Source: Psococerastis gibbosa (Eukaryota > Arthropoda > Insecta > Psocodea > Psocidae). From it: a stretch of DNA of 64,000 nt. The notes under the pieces were generated by a model that was not told the DNA's origin, searched no databases, and was given only the letters and a program-made list of their open reading frames with translations. This document shows, piece after piece, positions 45,301 to 54,794 of the stretch (positions are counted from its first letter, which is position 1; every line of letters starts with the position of its first letter). The stretch is taken from assembly GCA_963971405.1 (NCBI GenBank), contig OZ020484.1, forward strand, positions 10,354,001-10,418,000, given 5' to 3'. A program made the translations under genes and the position numbers.

Positions 45301-47528
45301 AACTGGTAAGTTTCTACACAAAAACATTGAAACATTAGGGTGAAGTTATAATAAATTAAAATTCATATACTGTACAGTAATATTGCATATAATGTACTGC
45401 AAAGGCCTTAACGGTCGAAATGTCGAATGAAAGCATGAAAAATGAAAGAAATGAAATGAAAGTCGAATGAACAGCCAGTAGAATCCGGGCTGATGGGCTG
45501 CTACGCAGCCACCGAGGTGCAACCTTCGAAGTCTTCGCAGCGCCACCGAAGATGTCGACCGCAGATGTTGACGAAACGTTTTGAAGTTCACTTTCATTCC
45601 GACCACGGCCCATCAGCCCGGATTCTACTGGTTCTTCAATATTGTATATATTACACAAAGATATTAAAAAAAAAGTTAAAGCCGTTAAAAGTGCACAGCC
45701 CGTGCTTCAATTCGTACATATCGATGCACTGCAACTATCAAGGTAGTGCAAATATCACATTCTATAAGTTAAGTGCGGTTGTACAAGAACGCCACCCATT
45801 TCACCAGGAATAAATTAATTGTCTGACAAAGACTTATGGTCGGCATATTGGGTGATACTACTAGTTTCTCTAGTTGTAAATTAAACTACACTAACCGAGC
45901 ATCAATGCCGTGAATAGGAATTTCTTTCTGCTTGGACTCCAGCATATCGTGAACAAACATTGCCCGAAAGTAAGGGATGGTCGCTGCCAAAACTATTCGA
46001 TGCGCAGATATGCATTGATCTTCAATCTAAAATACAACAACGCCGTAATTTTATGATTGAAGGACATACTTTCGCTAAACGCTGAGACGCTCTAGCAGCA
46101 AAATAAGAAACATACTCCTGGATATTTTAAAATATCGTTCATCGATCAGCCATTTCTGGAATATGACAAGCTACAATACAATACAATATATATTTCAGTT
46201 AAATTATACAATACAAGTAAAGTAAAAGTCAGTATAACGTCAAAATCAGGTAGTTCTGTCATTGTGATTGTGCTAGTGCCTCAGAGACAGTGTAGAAAGC
46301 TTTCTCTAAGGGATGGTTTCTAAGCAATTTAGGGAAGTTAGAAGCATTTCTCGTCGCTCTCAGTTCAATCGGGAGTTTTCTAAGGTAGGTGAAACCTTGC
46401 AGTATAGGATCCAGTCGCTCACACTTGGCTGTGCGTGGCGCTGGCCTTACAAGGTCTCTCCGTTGCCTCGTGTTGTAGATGTGAGTGTCCCCGTTTTGTT
46501 TAAATGTCCCCCACACCTCAGGCTTTAAGATATGTAAAATGCATCTAAATATGTACTGGTACAGACTTGAGGCTGTCATGATTTTTAATGATTTGAAGTG
46601 AGAGCGACAACTGTCAAGAGGTCCCAGTCTTAGCATGTAGCGCATTCCCGCCTTTTGGAGCCTGAATAAAGCGTCCATGTTCCCTACGGAAGTCCCTCCT
46701 CAGGCCAATATGCCGTAGCTATGTGGGTACTTTAGAAATGTTACTGGATTTTAATATATCTCAGGTAGGTAGGCTACATTGGCGGCGCTAGACAATTTTC
46801 CTGGAGGGGGCAATACCTCTCAGCGACTGGAACTCGTAATGTAAATAACAATTGACGATTAGGCCCCCTTTTGCAACCAGGGCCAATCATCACCTACTTC
46901 TGGCTCTATAGCCCTTGATGAGCTTTGGCCTAGTCAACAACACTCCTCCAGTCACTTCGGTTTTGTACTACGCTCTACCATCTATGGACTCCCAACTGGT
47001 AGGTCAGTTTCCAACCAGGGCCAATAGTATCTATGGCGCCTTCCTTCAAGTCCACAGTACACAAATCAGTTAAATTGACTTCACGCCAAAAACATACTCC
47101 GATTTTTCATATTTCAAATTTGCGTCATTTGCTAATACGACTGAACAGTCAACCTGGAAACGCGTTCTGTATAATTTAATTCCCCTTGACCCATGTCGTA
47201 GGCGTAATGAACATCCATAGATAAATGGCTTCAACTCCCAAATCTTGTTTGGTCGGGCGCAAGCAATTTCATATGCTATATAGATTTATTGATAATAAAA
47301 TAAAAAGCTTTATTTACTACCCATACAGCATACTGCAACTCCTTTTAGACATTCATTCTTGACACGCGGTAACTTATTTTCTTCCTACCTCTACTATAGA
47401 AATCAAATTTAACCTACTTTTAGGGTAACATCGCATAATTTCCCTTGTCTTCTTATTTCTTCAAAAATTGGAAAAGCTTCATTGTACATTTGGCGCTGGT
47501 GCAAGACAAATGAATTATTTTTTTCCAT
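36225..47528 (-). CDS. klhl18: Kelch-like protein 18 (BTB-BACK-Kelch), ten coding exons, complete
   Basis: Spliced coding sequence on the minus strand: exons 47418-47528, 45896-46026, 44849-44989, 43363-43722, 42194-42330, 41416-41638, 40067-40283, 37843-38012, 36780-36840, 36225-36374. All introns are GT-AG, phases agree throughout, and the sum is 1701 nt (566 residues plus TAG); human KLHL18 is about 574. BTB covers roughly residues 20-127, BACK 128-240, and six Kelch repeats run from about 280, each with a GG pair (such as CGGYDG, IGGYDG) and a later W. The C-terminus [11 protein letters not shown] is typical of KLHL18. Family knowledge: the BTB-BACK part binds CUL3 and the Kelch propeller recruits substrate; vertebrate KLHL18 acts on Aurora A at mitotic entry. 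A TTTATT (AATAAA on the minus strand) at 36001-36006 may be the poly(A) signal. Splice sites are read by eye, without transcript data. Confidence 0.93.
36780..36840 (-). CDS. klhl18: klhl18 coding exon 9 (61-nt micro-exon)
   Basis: Acceptor TTCCAG, donor GTAATA. It encodes [20 protein letters not shown], which bridges Kelch 5 and 6 and keeps the frame on both sides. Confidence 0.9.
36929..37126 (+). CDS. Short Cys-containing ORF antisense in klhl18 intron 8
   Basis: 65 codons starting [20 protein letters not shown] with Cys at 14, 20, 26 and 33. No twin CX9C pattern. An ATG after a purine-rich stretch gives a plausible start, but there is no family match, so chance is likely. Confidence 0.2.
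   Translation: MAQGQEEQPNSDVCKKVVACIQHSHCAAALARCKVVNLLSVYFIKHLGSVLKDNFNDERSTSKIF
37406..37791. repeat. Composite palindromic foldback in klhl18 intron 8
   Basis: Outer ends AGGCGCCCATGCCACCGACC and GGTGGAATGGGCGCCT. Inner palindrome AGGTGGGGTTTCCACCGACC. The core is in the orientation opposite to that at 28.7 kb. Confidence 0.9.
37843..38012 (-). CDS. klhl18: klhl18 coding exon 8 (Kelch 4-5)
   Basis: Acceptor TCGTAG, donor GTAAGT. It encodes [11 protein letters not shown] then [19 protein letters not shown]. Confidence 0.94.
38231..38593. mobile_element. Non-autonomous hAT element in klhl18 intron 7
   Basis: Termini CAGTGGCGTAACTGAGG and TACGCCACTG, flanked by the exact 8-bp duplication TGCCGATA at 38223-38230 and 38594-38601. 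363 bp with no coding capacity. An 8-bp duplication with CAGTGGCG-type ends is characteristic of the hAT superfamily. Confidence 0.85.
38821..39442. mobile_element. hAT-like non-autonomous element with GGGATGTCCGATAC ends
   Basis: AGGGATGTCCGATACAGAA at the left and TTCTGTATCGGACATCCCT at the right. The interior is rich in TATCGATA motifs and carries the nested foldback at 38953-39136. The flanks do not give a clean 8-bp duplication, so the superfamily is inferred from end style. Confidence 0.6.
38953..39136. repeat. AGGCG-type foldback nested in a hAT-like element
   Basis: Ends AGGCTTGTATGCCACTGGTC and GAACAGTGGAATACACGCCT; arms AATTTTCCCGTCATTTGTGA. A remnant of the shared TGGTAGCAGACT module is visible off-centre. 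Confidence 0.8.
39497..39690. repeat. Tandem copies of the klhl18 exon 7 / intron 7 junction
   Basis: Units of about 75-77 bp start GCCGCGGATGGCTATCTT at 39497, 39572 and 39649. Units 1 and 2 each contain the reverse complement of the last ~28 bases of exon 7 plus the GTATGT donor. Unit 3 is split by the foldback at 39684, and its right half is the true exon end at 40067. Confidence 0.88.
39684..40052. repeat. Composite palindromic foldback in klhl18 intron 7, 15 bp from the exon 7 donor
   Basis: Outer ends AAGGCGCCCATTCCATTGAC and complement; inner palindrome present but its right arm is partly deleted (near 39965). It interrupts the third copy of a ~75-bp tandem repeat whose other copies (39497, 39572) show the uninterrupted sequence. 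Confidence 0.9.
40067..40283 (-). CDS. klhl18: klhl18 coding exon 7 (Kelch 3-4)
   Basis: Acceptor TTTTAG, donor GTATGT, ending in phase 0. It encodes [20 protein letters not shown] and the start of Kelch 4 ([14 protein letters not shown]). The last ~30 bases and the donor are duplicated twice further into the intron (39497-39690). Confidence 0.95.
40452..40620 (+). repeat. SINE-like repeat, family B, klhl18 intron 6 (antisense)
   Basis: TCGACTTCGATGGCAAGGTG, GATCGGAGACGTGTCGTAAC, GGATACATTCATTGAATTGT. Confidence 0.78.
40906..41105 (+). repeat. SINE family A, full length, klhl18 intron 6 (antisense)
   Basis: GGACATGTAGAGTAGTGGTA, box B GGTTGTTGGTTCGAGTCC, complete body and AGAACAAAAAGTCCTTATTT end. 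Confidence 0.88.
41262..41335 (+). repeat. SINE family A head fragment
   Basis: CAGGACATGTAGAGTAGTGG and TTGTTGGATCGAGTCCCACA; only the tRNA-like head remains, about 80 bp from klhl18 exon 6. Confidence 0.75.
41416..41638 (-). CDS. klhl18: klhl18 coding exon 6 (Kelch 1-2)
   Basis: Acceptor CTCCAG, donor GTCGGT, ending in phase 2. It encodes [13 protein letters not shown] (end of Kelch 1) and [20 protein letters not shown] (Kelch 2). Confidence 0.93.
42194..42330 (-). CDS. klhl18: klhl18 coding exon 5 (BACK-Kelch linker, Kelch 1 start)
   Basis: Acceptor TTCCAG, donor GTTAGT. It encodes [20 protein letters not shown], a linker nearly invariant in KLHL18 orthologues, then the first Kelch GG ([10 protein letters not shown]). 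Confidence 0.95.
42646..42789. repeat. AGGCG-type palindromic foldback, simple form, klhl18 intron 4
   Basis: 144 bp; ends AGGCGGGGTTTCCACATACG and complement; arms TCAATGGTCGATGATAAATG; centre GGCAGACATTAAAGACATAC. Close relative of the copy at 6104. Confidence 0.92.
42913..43309. repeat. Composite palindromic foldback, best preserved, klhl18 intron 4
   Basis: Outer ends AGGCGCGGTTTCCACCGACC and complement; arms GGCTAGGGCTAAATACAAAT and ACGGTGACGTGGTAGCAGAC; inner palindrome AGGCGGGGTTTCCACCGACC then TCGCATTGCAGAATGCAAAT; core with CATGGGATATGTTAAGTACA. It lies 124 bp from the preceding foldback and ends about 55 bp from exon 4. Confidence 0.93.
43363..43722 (-). CDS. klhl18: klhl18 coding exon 4 (BACK domain)
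   Basis: The largest exon (360 nt), acceptor TTTCAG, donor GTAAGA. It encodes the whole BACK domain, from [13 protein letters not shown] through [12 protein letters not shown] to the SSHECR linker. Confidence 0.95.
44849..44989 (-). CDS. klhl18: klhl18 coding exon 3 (BTB C-terminal part)
   Basis: Acceptor TTTCAG, donor GTATTT, phase 2 to phase 2. It encodes [14 protein letters not shown] and the MVGASFLQL helix of the BTB fold. Confidence 0.93.
45477..45631. repeat. CCGGGCTGATGGGC foldback (MITE-like) in klhl18 intron 2
   Basis: Starts CAGTAGAATCCGGGCTGATG and ends CATCAGCCCGGATTCTACTG. The interior has the GATGTTGACGAAACGTTTTG segment that recurs at 26.6, 49.7 and 53.6 kb. Confidence 0.85.
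45896..46026 (-). CDS. klhl18: klhl18 coding exon 2 (BTB core)
   Basis: Follows a TTTTAG acceptor and ends at a GTTAGT donor in phase 2. It encodes the BTB dimer and CUL3-facing helices, including [18 protein letters not shown]. Confidence 0.92.
46180..46678 (-). pseudogene. C-terminal fragment of a non-LTR retrotransposon in klhl18 intron 1
   Basis: A minus-strand frame (46259-46678) carries [36 protein letters not shown] and [20 protein letters not shown], the tail of jockey/CR1-like ORF2 proteins. The sequence on its 3' side (46180-46258) is A+T-rich and may be its 3' UTR. It is in the same orientation as klhl18 and inside its first intron. A sister copy is at 3850-4175. Confidence 0.7.
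47418..47528 (-). CDS. klhl18: klhl18 coding exon 1 (start codon, BTB N-terminus)
   Basis: 37 codons from ATG at 47526-47528 to a GTAGGT donor. An in-frame TGA lies nine codons upstream, so this is the first available Met. The segment [16 protein letters not shown] matches the opening of the BTB domain. The exon ends in phase 0. Confidence 0.88.
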
Positions 47529-48035
47529 GATAGTGTCTTTACTCTTTAGTAGTTCTCAGTGTTAACAACTCTATGTGTTGTTAACTTTTAAGGAAATTTG
47601 CTCAGCTTGATAAATGAAAATGGGCAAATTAATTATAAACCTTTTTTACGAGTCCATTGTTTACATTTTGCACGCCATGTTAACTGTTCCGACTGTTCGA
47701 TTGTTAAGCAGTAAGCTTGAATGAAACCCGAATCGGGGCAATAGAAACCTTCTTCTTCCACGTTAACTCTTGGAGTCTTGTTTGTTTTTTGAACACTCCG
47801 CGTACATTATTTGATTATTTTATTTTCTTTCTTTGACAAGTGAAGTGAACAAGTGTGATAAGTCAACAAGACGGACAAAGCCACTGAATGACTGAAACCA
47901 GAAAACAGTATTGCATTAAACCAGTTTTGTGCCGAACTTATGATTGTTTTGTGTTGTGTAAGTGGTCAACTCATCTCTAGTGAGTCGTTTCTGCAAATGT
48001 CTAAGCATTAGCAATTTCTACTTCTACAAGGTAAG
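47529..48035. other. klhl18 5' flank; possible divergent leader
   Basis: Upstream side of klhl18. A plus-strand stretch ends at TTCTACAAG followed by GTAAGAACG (donor-like, about 48031) and could be a non-coding first exon of a divergent gene. No start codon or domain supports it. Confidence 0.2.
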
Positions 48036-48891
48036 AACGGTGTCCATTATTTTTTTGTTTATTTTTGGTGTGGGTGTACTTTAGGCTTTAGAGTCATGTC
48101 TAGGCTAGCATTGCTACGCCTATACGTAAATTCATGAATCTGTATTATTAAAGCTTCCGGTTGTCTGTCGCATCACCGGTCTCCATACTAGTTTTTTTAA
48201 TGTACCATAGAAGCGGAAGCATGCAGCCAACATAGTGTCAACAATGAAGTCGGTTAAATTAAACCCTTACAAACATAGGGTAACATAGGGCTATGGCTAA
48301 TAAGTAACATGCTTTGTAGAAATGTATGTGTACGTAGCTGTTCAGTTTAAAAGCTCCATATTTCTAGTTCCATAGTTGTGCACTTCACTAAAAGTAGTTT
48401 GTGATAAGTTGCACTGCTCCCGTAGATCTATTGCACAAACGTGACTGATAGCCTTAGTGAACATCGGCCTGACCTGCGTTTCCCGACGATATTGAATGCC
48501 ACCTTCTCCTTTTCAAAATCACTCTCCCTGGGAGATTGAACCCCCATCCACTTGACATACCCATAAAATTGATAACAGGAAGCAAAAAGAATGTATGATG
48601 TATGCAGTTGAAATCGCCGACTTTTATTTTAAAGCTTTTGCATATCAAACTTTAAAAGTAATATGTTTAAAAAATAAGTAGGCTACGGTAATTTGACATA
48701 TTATGTAAAAAGTAATGTTGTATCCGAAGGTCGTCCGTAATCTTAATACAGTTTAGCAATGCGGCAAACTGACTACTGAGTTTGACCCCGGTCATGGTGT
48801 TGGGCGGTGCAGCGGTCTTTTTAATTGTACGGTTATTTGGGCAAACACTATTATATTTACATTTAAATTTCGAATAAAAGCAAGAGTGTAG

Positions 48892-49455
48892 AGCTGCAGT
48901 CTGATCGAGGCGTTTATAATACCGGGGTTAAATCATAGATTTTAATAATAATACTAGATATCGAACTCCCATGGTCTCGGTATGGAGGGTTGTGAAGCCA
49001 TCCGCCATTGCTATAAGTGGATAGAAAGAACGCAAAGTACCTGTTATTAAATGAGTACTTCTCGACGAAAGAAATTTTATCTTGATTTAATTTCAGTTAA
49101 TATTTTCATTTATGGAACTATTGATCAAAATCCACTGAAAATAAACTGACAGATTCAACTTTTGAACGTAATTTTCACAGAAAATGTTAGAAAATCTCAT
49201 AAGAACGCAAGGTGTTAATGAATGTAAACAACGTTTTCTATCCACTTATAGCAATGGCGGATGGCTTCAAAATATGCAGGGGAGTTCGTTATCTAGTACT
49301 ATTATAAAAATCTATGGGTTAAATAAATACTCTAGGATTATAACTGTAAACAAACAAATTTTGAATAGCACTTTCCATAATAAAATTATCTTGTTTACCA
49401 GTGGATTAAATAAATACCGGTATTATAAACGCCCCGATCAGGCTGCTGCAGAGGC
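48892..49455. repeat. Foldback with CAGNCTGATCNNGGCGTT ends
   Basis: Left AGCTGCAGTCTGATCGAGGC then GTTTATAATACCGG pairs with CCGGTATTATAAACGCCCCG then ATCAGGCTGCTGCAG. Internal arms GCCATTGCTATAAGTGGATA and TATCCACTTATAGCAATGGC also pair. About 560 bp, non-coding. Confidence 0.85.
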
Positions 49456-49606
49456 TGATCATGGCGATTGGTATTAACTTACTCCTGGGATTAAAACTGT
49501 AAACAAACGAATTTTGAATAGCACTTTCCATTATAAAATTATCTTGTTTACATTTTTAATACCAGGGTTTTATATTAACCCCATGATCAGCCTGCAGAGC
49601 TACCAA
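49441..49606. repeat. Second foldback of the CTGATCATGGCG family, overlapping the first
   Basis: GCAGAGGCTGATCATGGCGA at the left and CCCCATGATCAGCCTGCAGA at the right. The interior TAAACAAACGAATTTTGAAT repeats a segment inside the neighbouring element (about 49348). Confidence 0.75.
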
Positions 49607-49667
49607 CGATGACTCATTACAAGAAATGAAATTACATTGGTTTCCACGGCCGTAGTTGGTGATGAAG

Positions 49668-49790
49668 CAGTAGAATCCGGGATGATAGGCCGTGGTCGTT
49701 GTGAAAGCGGACTTCCAAACGTTCGTCAAAATCTGCGGTTGACATCTTCAATGAAACTGCGTAGACTTCTAAGATTGTATCTCGGAGGCT
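49668..49790. repeat. Half copy of the CCGGGATGATAGGCCGTGG repeat
   Basis: CAGTAGAATCCGGGATGATA then GGCCGTGGTCG, followed by CGTTCGTCAAAATCTGCGGT and TCTTCAATGAAACTGCG. No second arm. Confidence 0.7.
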
Positions 49791-50799
49791 CAGCAGCAAC
49801 TAAATAGAAGAAATGTTCCTCAACTCTTTTATATTTCCACCTTGCCTGTACCAATGATGTGAGCTTGTTGTTAACCTCGTGGCATTTAACATCATCGTAG
49901 AAAGTTGAGATTTAAAGTAGGCGTTTAATTGCTTCAAGAATTGTTTATTAATGCAGCCACCTACAATAGTTGGCTGGGTCTGGTGTGCTATATATCCGTT
50001 ACTCTGTCCTCAGGGGATACTCTGCATTATTGCCGGGTTGGTACTTGTTACATAATATCCGATACTCGTACTATTCGTGTTTTTCTTTCCTGCGTCACAT
50101 AATGGGTAGTGTTGTTGAAGTCAAGTTTCATGGGGGTGTACTACCGTAATATTCATGGTATCATCAGCTTCCCGCATCTGTAGTTCTTTTGTTGTCGTTA
50201 TTTACTAAGTTTTTCAAAAGTTTGGAGAGTCGACTTCTCCCAAGACGCGGGGACGCTCCGCAACGAAATTGTCGATTATAGTCTATGTTAAATAAGTGCA
50301 TGTAGAATTTACCGAATTTGCTTCTATGTTAGCAGAGTTTGGATATTTTGACCAATTTTCATCTTGATTATTAATATTCTATTACTTAATTAATTATGAA
50401 CTGATGCGTAGCCAAAAAGACTTAGCCTCCTTGAAGCCCACGTGTGATGGGAGACTAGTCCTCTAGCCTATAAATAATAATGTAAATTTTCCTTAATTAT
50501 ATTTGCACTTGTGGAGAAAAGCTGAAGTGTCCCCTTCATGCCGGCAGCGTGCGAAGGTAGCACTCTATGTGACAGACCTTACCAAGAAAGCTCTAAGCTG
50601 GCAGTCTAGTCATATGTGGAATCGTACTATTACACAGTGGCGTAAATATGTAAAATATTTTCTGGAGGGGCCGAGACCAGATCGCTTCTAATTGTCAACT
50701 TCTTTCCGCGGACAGAGAACCGAGACAACGTTCTACCATTGAATACATATTATATGTTACATAATATATATAAGTGTTATACCATATCTTAATATATAT

Positions 50800-51185
50800 A
50801 TATTTCGACTGTCCGTGTGTATGAATCCAAACTACTCTCAAACGACTGGACCGATTATGATGAATATTGTTGTGTGTGTGTTCAAGGAGATTCGAGGATG
50901 GTTTAGATTAACACTTTCGTCCACTGGAGAATGTTTTTATAATTTGGTTTTGGAATATTTTACATTGGATCCCGCGGACTGCCGACATCTAGCGGCAACC
51001 TACGCTACATTTAATTTTCGTTTATCCCGACAATTGGTGCTGCGTGTGTGTTGTGTGTGACCACAATTAATTTACATGAGCAGTGACTGCGAGGCCGTAG
51101 GCCGAGCTGCCGCCTGATTTACATGAGCAGTGACCGCGAGGTCGAAGGCCGAGCTGCCGCCCGCGGCAGGCGCATGTGGTGGAGG
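50800..51185. mobile_element. Possible Helitron-like segment
   Basis: CTCTCAAACGACTGGACCGA then TTATGATGAA is a phrase common near one end of arthropod Helitrons. About 250 bp later GCGAGGCCGTAGGCCGAGCT then GCCGCC occurs, repeated in tandem (51069 and 51116, unit 47 bp), resembling the GC-rich hairpin near Helitron 3' ends. Terminal TC/CTRR signals were not fixed. Confidence 0.3.
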
Positions 51186-51314
51186 CAGCAGCCGAAAACT
51201 GCGCCGGGAACCGCTTGTATAATTTATAACAAACAACTGTTATATATTCAATGGTTCTACCAGCCACTGTTGACTCGATCATTTGTTAGAGCTGGCTATT
51301 ATGCATTTCAATAA

Positions 51315-53099
51315 CTAACAATTAGTTAAGCTCGTCTTATATTTTCCCATTTCAAGGGGGCACGGCCCCCCATATATACGTCACTGCTATTACAAGTGTA
51401 TGATATTGTGATAGAACTTAAAAGGCGTATTTGTAATATTGTAGAACGCAAGGCTTTTGGTTTTGTTGTTGAGCCCAGGCAATTGTTAAGATGAGATTCC
51501 AAGTATCAAAAGGTTAAGTATCCATTGGAATTGATATTGAAAGGGAAAGCAGGTTATGTCTGTTTTATCTGTTGATAATACGTTGACACCGGTCTCGTTG
51601 AATTCATTTGTTGCGGCTCGATGAAACAAATTGTATTGGCGGCAGTAAATGAAAGATCTGTGAATGCAACTCAGCAGGGGTGAGGGGAAACATTGAGTTT
51701 CACATAAACCATTTTGATTAGCTATCCGCTATGCCATTCAAGTCCCGGTCGCTGGAGAAAGTTGAAGTCCCGATTTCGAGACCGGGACGGACAGCAACTG
51801 GCACCATGGCCAAGTCCCGACACCGACCCCGAAATAACCCATATAATGACTATGGAGACTGACTGAAGACCTGGTTAAGTCTGAATAGCGATGGAGTCGG
51901 TTCGGTCCAGCCCGGCCCGAATTTTTGGTCAGACTGAGCCGAGGATACATTACAAGTGCTATAACTTTGTGGAAGGCGGGACAGTTCGGTCCTTGGCCTG
52001 CAGACTGTCCATCTCTAAGTAAGCCTGACACACCAACACTCGCCTATTACAATATGCCAATGGTACAAAAAGAAAAAAAAAGAAAAAAGAAATGCAAAAA
52101 GAAATGCACGCCTAAAATGGGGCAGGAACGGACTGCGTAGAAAGGAGATCTTGAACTCTGGCCGTGAACTCTTATTATTACAATAAACAACCTGTCCGGT
52201 ATTGATGTGAACAGACAGATAGCTTATTAGGGCTTAAATAGCTTGGCAAATAGTGTATGTTTCTACAGATTGGATCGAGCAGATAGAAAACGAACGGTCA
52301 TGCCAGCACAATTCTATAACAGCCAATTTGTTAGATGAAAATCAGCGACAAGGAATTCTTTGAGGTTAGTTCAGAAAGTTTTGTGTAGGTGGCCGCTTAG
52401 GCCTATACTGCATAGCAAAATGGTCTTTAAGCTTAATTGTATACTTTTGCTCACTTTTTATTTTTCAATGAACTCTTCTAAATTAAACTTTAAAATTTAA
52501 ACTTTTGTAAATTTAATGAAGAAGCGGTGTGATTTTATTTGATATACTGTAGTTGGTTTTTCAGATTGATTTGATGTTTGCAGAAATAATAATTATATTA
52601 CTTTAACTTATTTATTTATTTATTATACGATCAAGCTCCCATATTTTGAGATATATCTCGATTATTAGCCGTTAGAACGTTTTAATACTTATTAATGCAC
52701 TGCTTCTGAGTGATTAAAAAAGGATTGGAATGCATTTGACTAAAACACTTGAGGAGCAAACTTTCAAAACGGCACAAATCCATTTTCGTAAAAAGTTCAG
52801 GAAACACGAGAAACATGTTTCGGCTTAATTATATAACACATTTTTGTAAAACCATAGCTTGATTATATTTTAATAACGACAATTAGTAGGGCCAGCATAA
52901 TGTATGATATTTTTTCGATCACAGGTAATGAGGATAGCGCCATTTTTATTTTGGATTTGTAAATCTTAATTACAAGTTAGGTTCACAACGAGCCAATCAG
53001 GGACCAGGATGTCTTCTCCCACCCCTCTCCCGCTTACAGATACTACTGCTACTGACTACTGAGCCTCCCAGGCACAATCTTTTAGGAGTCTACATAGTG
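51315..53099. other. No gene recognised
   Basis: A+T-rich with a lysine-coding A-run near 52070-52105. Short ORFs show no domains. Confidence 0.45.
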
Positions 53100-53522
53100 C
53101 AGAGGCGGTCCCAGACCTCATAAAAAGGGGAGGCACCTTTAAATTTTTTTTTAAAATAGGGCTGAAACATTGGTGTATTACGCATTTTCAGAGCAACAAG
53201 GGTTCTATATGACAGGGAATTAAAAAAATAGTACACAAGGGGGGCTCGGGGGGCTCCCCCGGGAGAATATTTTAGAAAAATAGGGCAGAAATATTGGGGT
53301 TTTACGCATTTTCAGAGCAGTAAGCTTACTATATTACGGGGAAATATTAACATTGTGTACAAGGAGGACTCGGGGGTCTCCCCCGGGAGAAATTTTTTGA
53401 AAAATAGGGCAGAAATGGTGGGGTTTTAGGCATTTTGAGTGCAGTTAACACTTGTATTTTAGAGGCAAAGAATGTAACTGACTTCCAAAGGGGGGGGGGG
53501 GCAATTGCCCACAGTGCCGGTC
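53100..53522. repeat. C/G-tract repeat (GGAAAATAGGGC type) with internal duplication
   Basis: AAAATAGGGCTGAAACATTG, AAAATAGGGCAGAAATATTG and AAAATAGGGCAGAAATGGTG mark three successive internal units of about 120 bp, each with a CTCGGGGG...CTCCCCCGGG block. The element closes with an 11-base G run and CGTCCGCCCCTG. Confidence 0.65.
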
Positions 53523-53539
53523 GCTGCGTCCGCCCCTGA

Positions 53540-53637
53540 CATAGTGCCATTGCAGATTTCGACCACAGATGTTGACGAAACGTTTGGAAATACTCTTTCC
53601 AATGATCCACGGCCCGTCAGCCCGAATTCTAATGTTT
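53540..53637. repeat. Half copy of the GACGAAACGTTTGG repeat
   Basis: CAGATGTTGACGAAACGTTT then CACGGCCCGTCAGCCCGAAT; right half only. Confidence 0.7.
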
Positions 53638-53873
53638 CCTCATGACCATTTCTTATGATTATTGTACGAAAGTCCGGAACAGTCCGTGTCAAACCTGTCT
53701 ACAAATTTTGTTGGCAGTGGGTGCGATGCTTTGACTTGGTTCGATAGCGAAGATGCCGAGTCACGTTCTCAACGCATATTTGTGTGGGAGCGAGTTTCAT
53801 TCGCGTGTTGGCATGAGCTTTACATTTTGACAGCAGGACTGGATTGCCAACGGAAGCGATCTACTAGTAGTGA

Positions 53874-54540
53874 CTTTTTGCTTTCCAATTTATACGTAGT
53901 ATAAGGAAAGGTTTGTGACGGTCGAAATTTTCGATTCCGAGATTTCAACGGATTTACACGTTTTGAGGTCCCAGGAACCAAAAAAAGTGTTTTTTACGAA
54001 ATGTCTGTCTGTGCGTCGATTTCCGGGCAAACTACTCGGTCGATCTTGATGAAATTCGGCATGTAGGTTCACAAAAATCATACCTCGGAACAACTTTTTT
54101 TTATTTGGGGCTAACTTAATTTGGGGGGGTTTTATTCTCAAAAAACTTCAAAAAAACGTCTAAAAAACTTATTTCTCAAAAACGGCTCCAACGATTTCTT
54201 ATAAATTCACATATATTGTAGTCGTTGTTAATATTAACGAAATGCGTGGGCTTGCCCCTTGATAGGTTGCTTCTGGGGGTAAAAATATGAAAATAACTAA
54301 ATTTTTTATGAAAAATGACTAAAAAATAATTTTTCTGCGAAGCCATTCTATCGATGATTTCTGCCTTCAGGCATGTTTTAGGTGTTAAATTGAGTAACGA
54401 AACCGGACAGGTTGCTTTCCCAGAAAAAAATGAAAATTGAAATTAGATTGAAAATAGAAAATTCACGCTCAAATGCATTGCGTGCCCTGCCAGTATTGCT
54501 GTGTGGTAATGTTGGTCTGACCTATCTAGAATTCAACCCA
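53874..54540 (-). repeat. Interspersed repeat family C, minus copy, near full length
   Basis: Begins TTTTTGCTTTCCAATTTATA on the plus strand and ends with the complement of the 19.3-19.4 kb 5' block (GGTAATGTTGGTCTGACCTA). Confidence 0.82.
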
Positions 54541-54794
54541 CCTCCAGTGACGTCAGGTGGACAACCCCCCCCCCCCCCCCCCCGAGATATCGGAAATTTA
54601 ACCATAGGAAAATTATTTACCATGAAATTACTCATTTTCTCTATCTACTAATTTTGATAAATTGGAAAGCATGTTCGAGTAAACTCGGACCGGTTCTTAC
54701 AAGTTGCAATACTCCCATACTGTATGAAAAATTGGAAAGTGCAATTTCTAAATTCGGTGTCAAATCGTATGTAACCGAAATTGGAGGATATAAA

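Noticed and set aside
45356-45813. Overlapping ~100-codon ORFs on both strands
   Set aside because: All derive from the CCGGGCTGATGGGC foldback and its flanks in klhl18 intron 2.
48892-49455. 97-codon ORF (49184-49477) as a gene
   Set aside because: Lies inside a foldback; both arms and the frame are explained by the inverted repeat.
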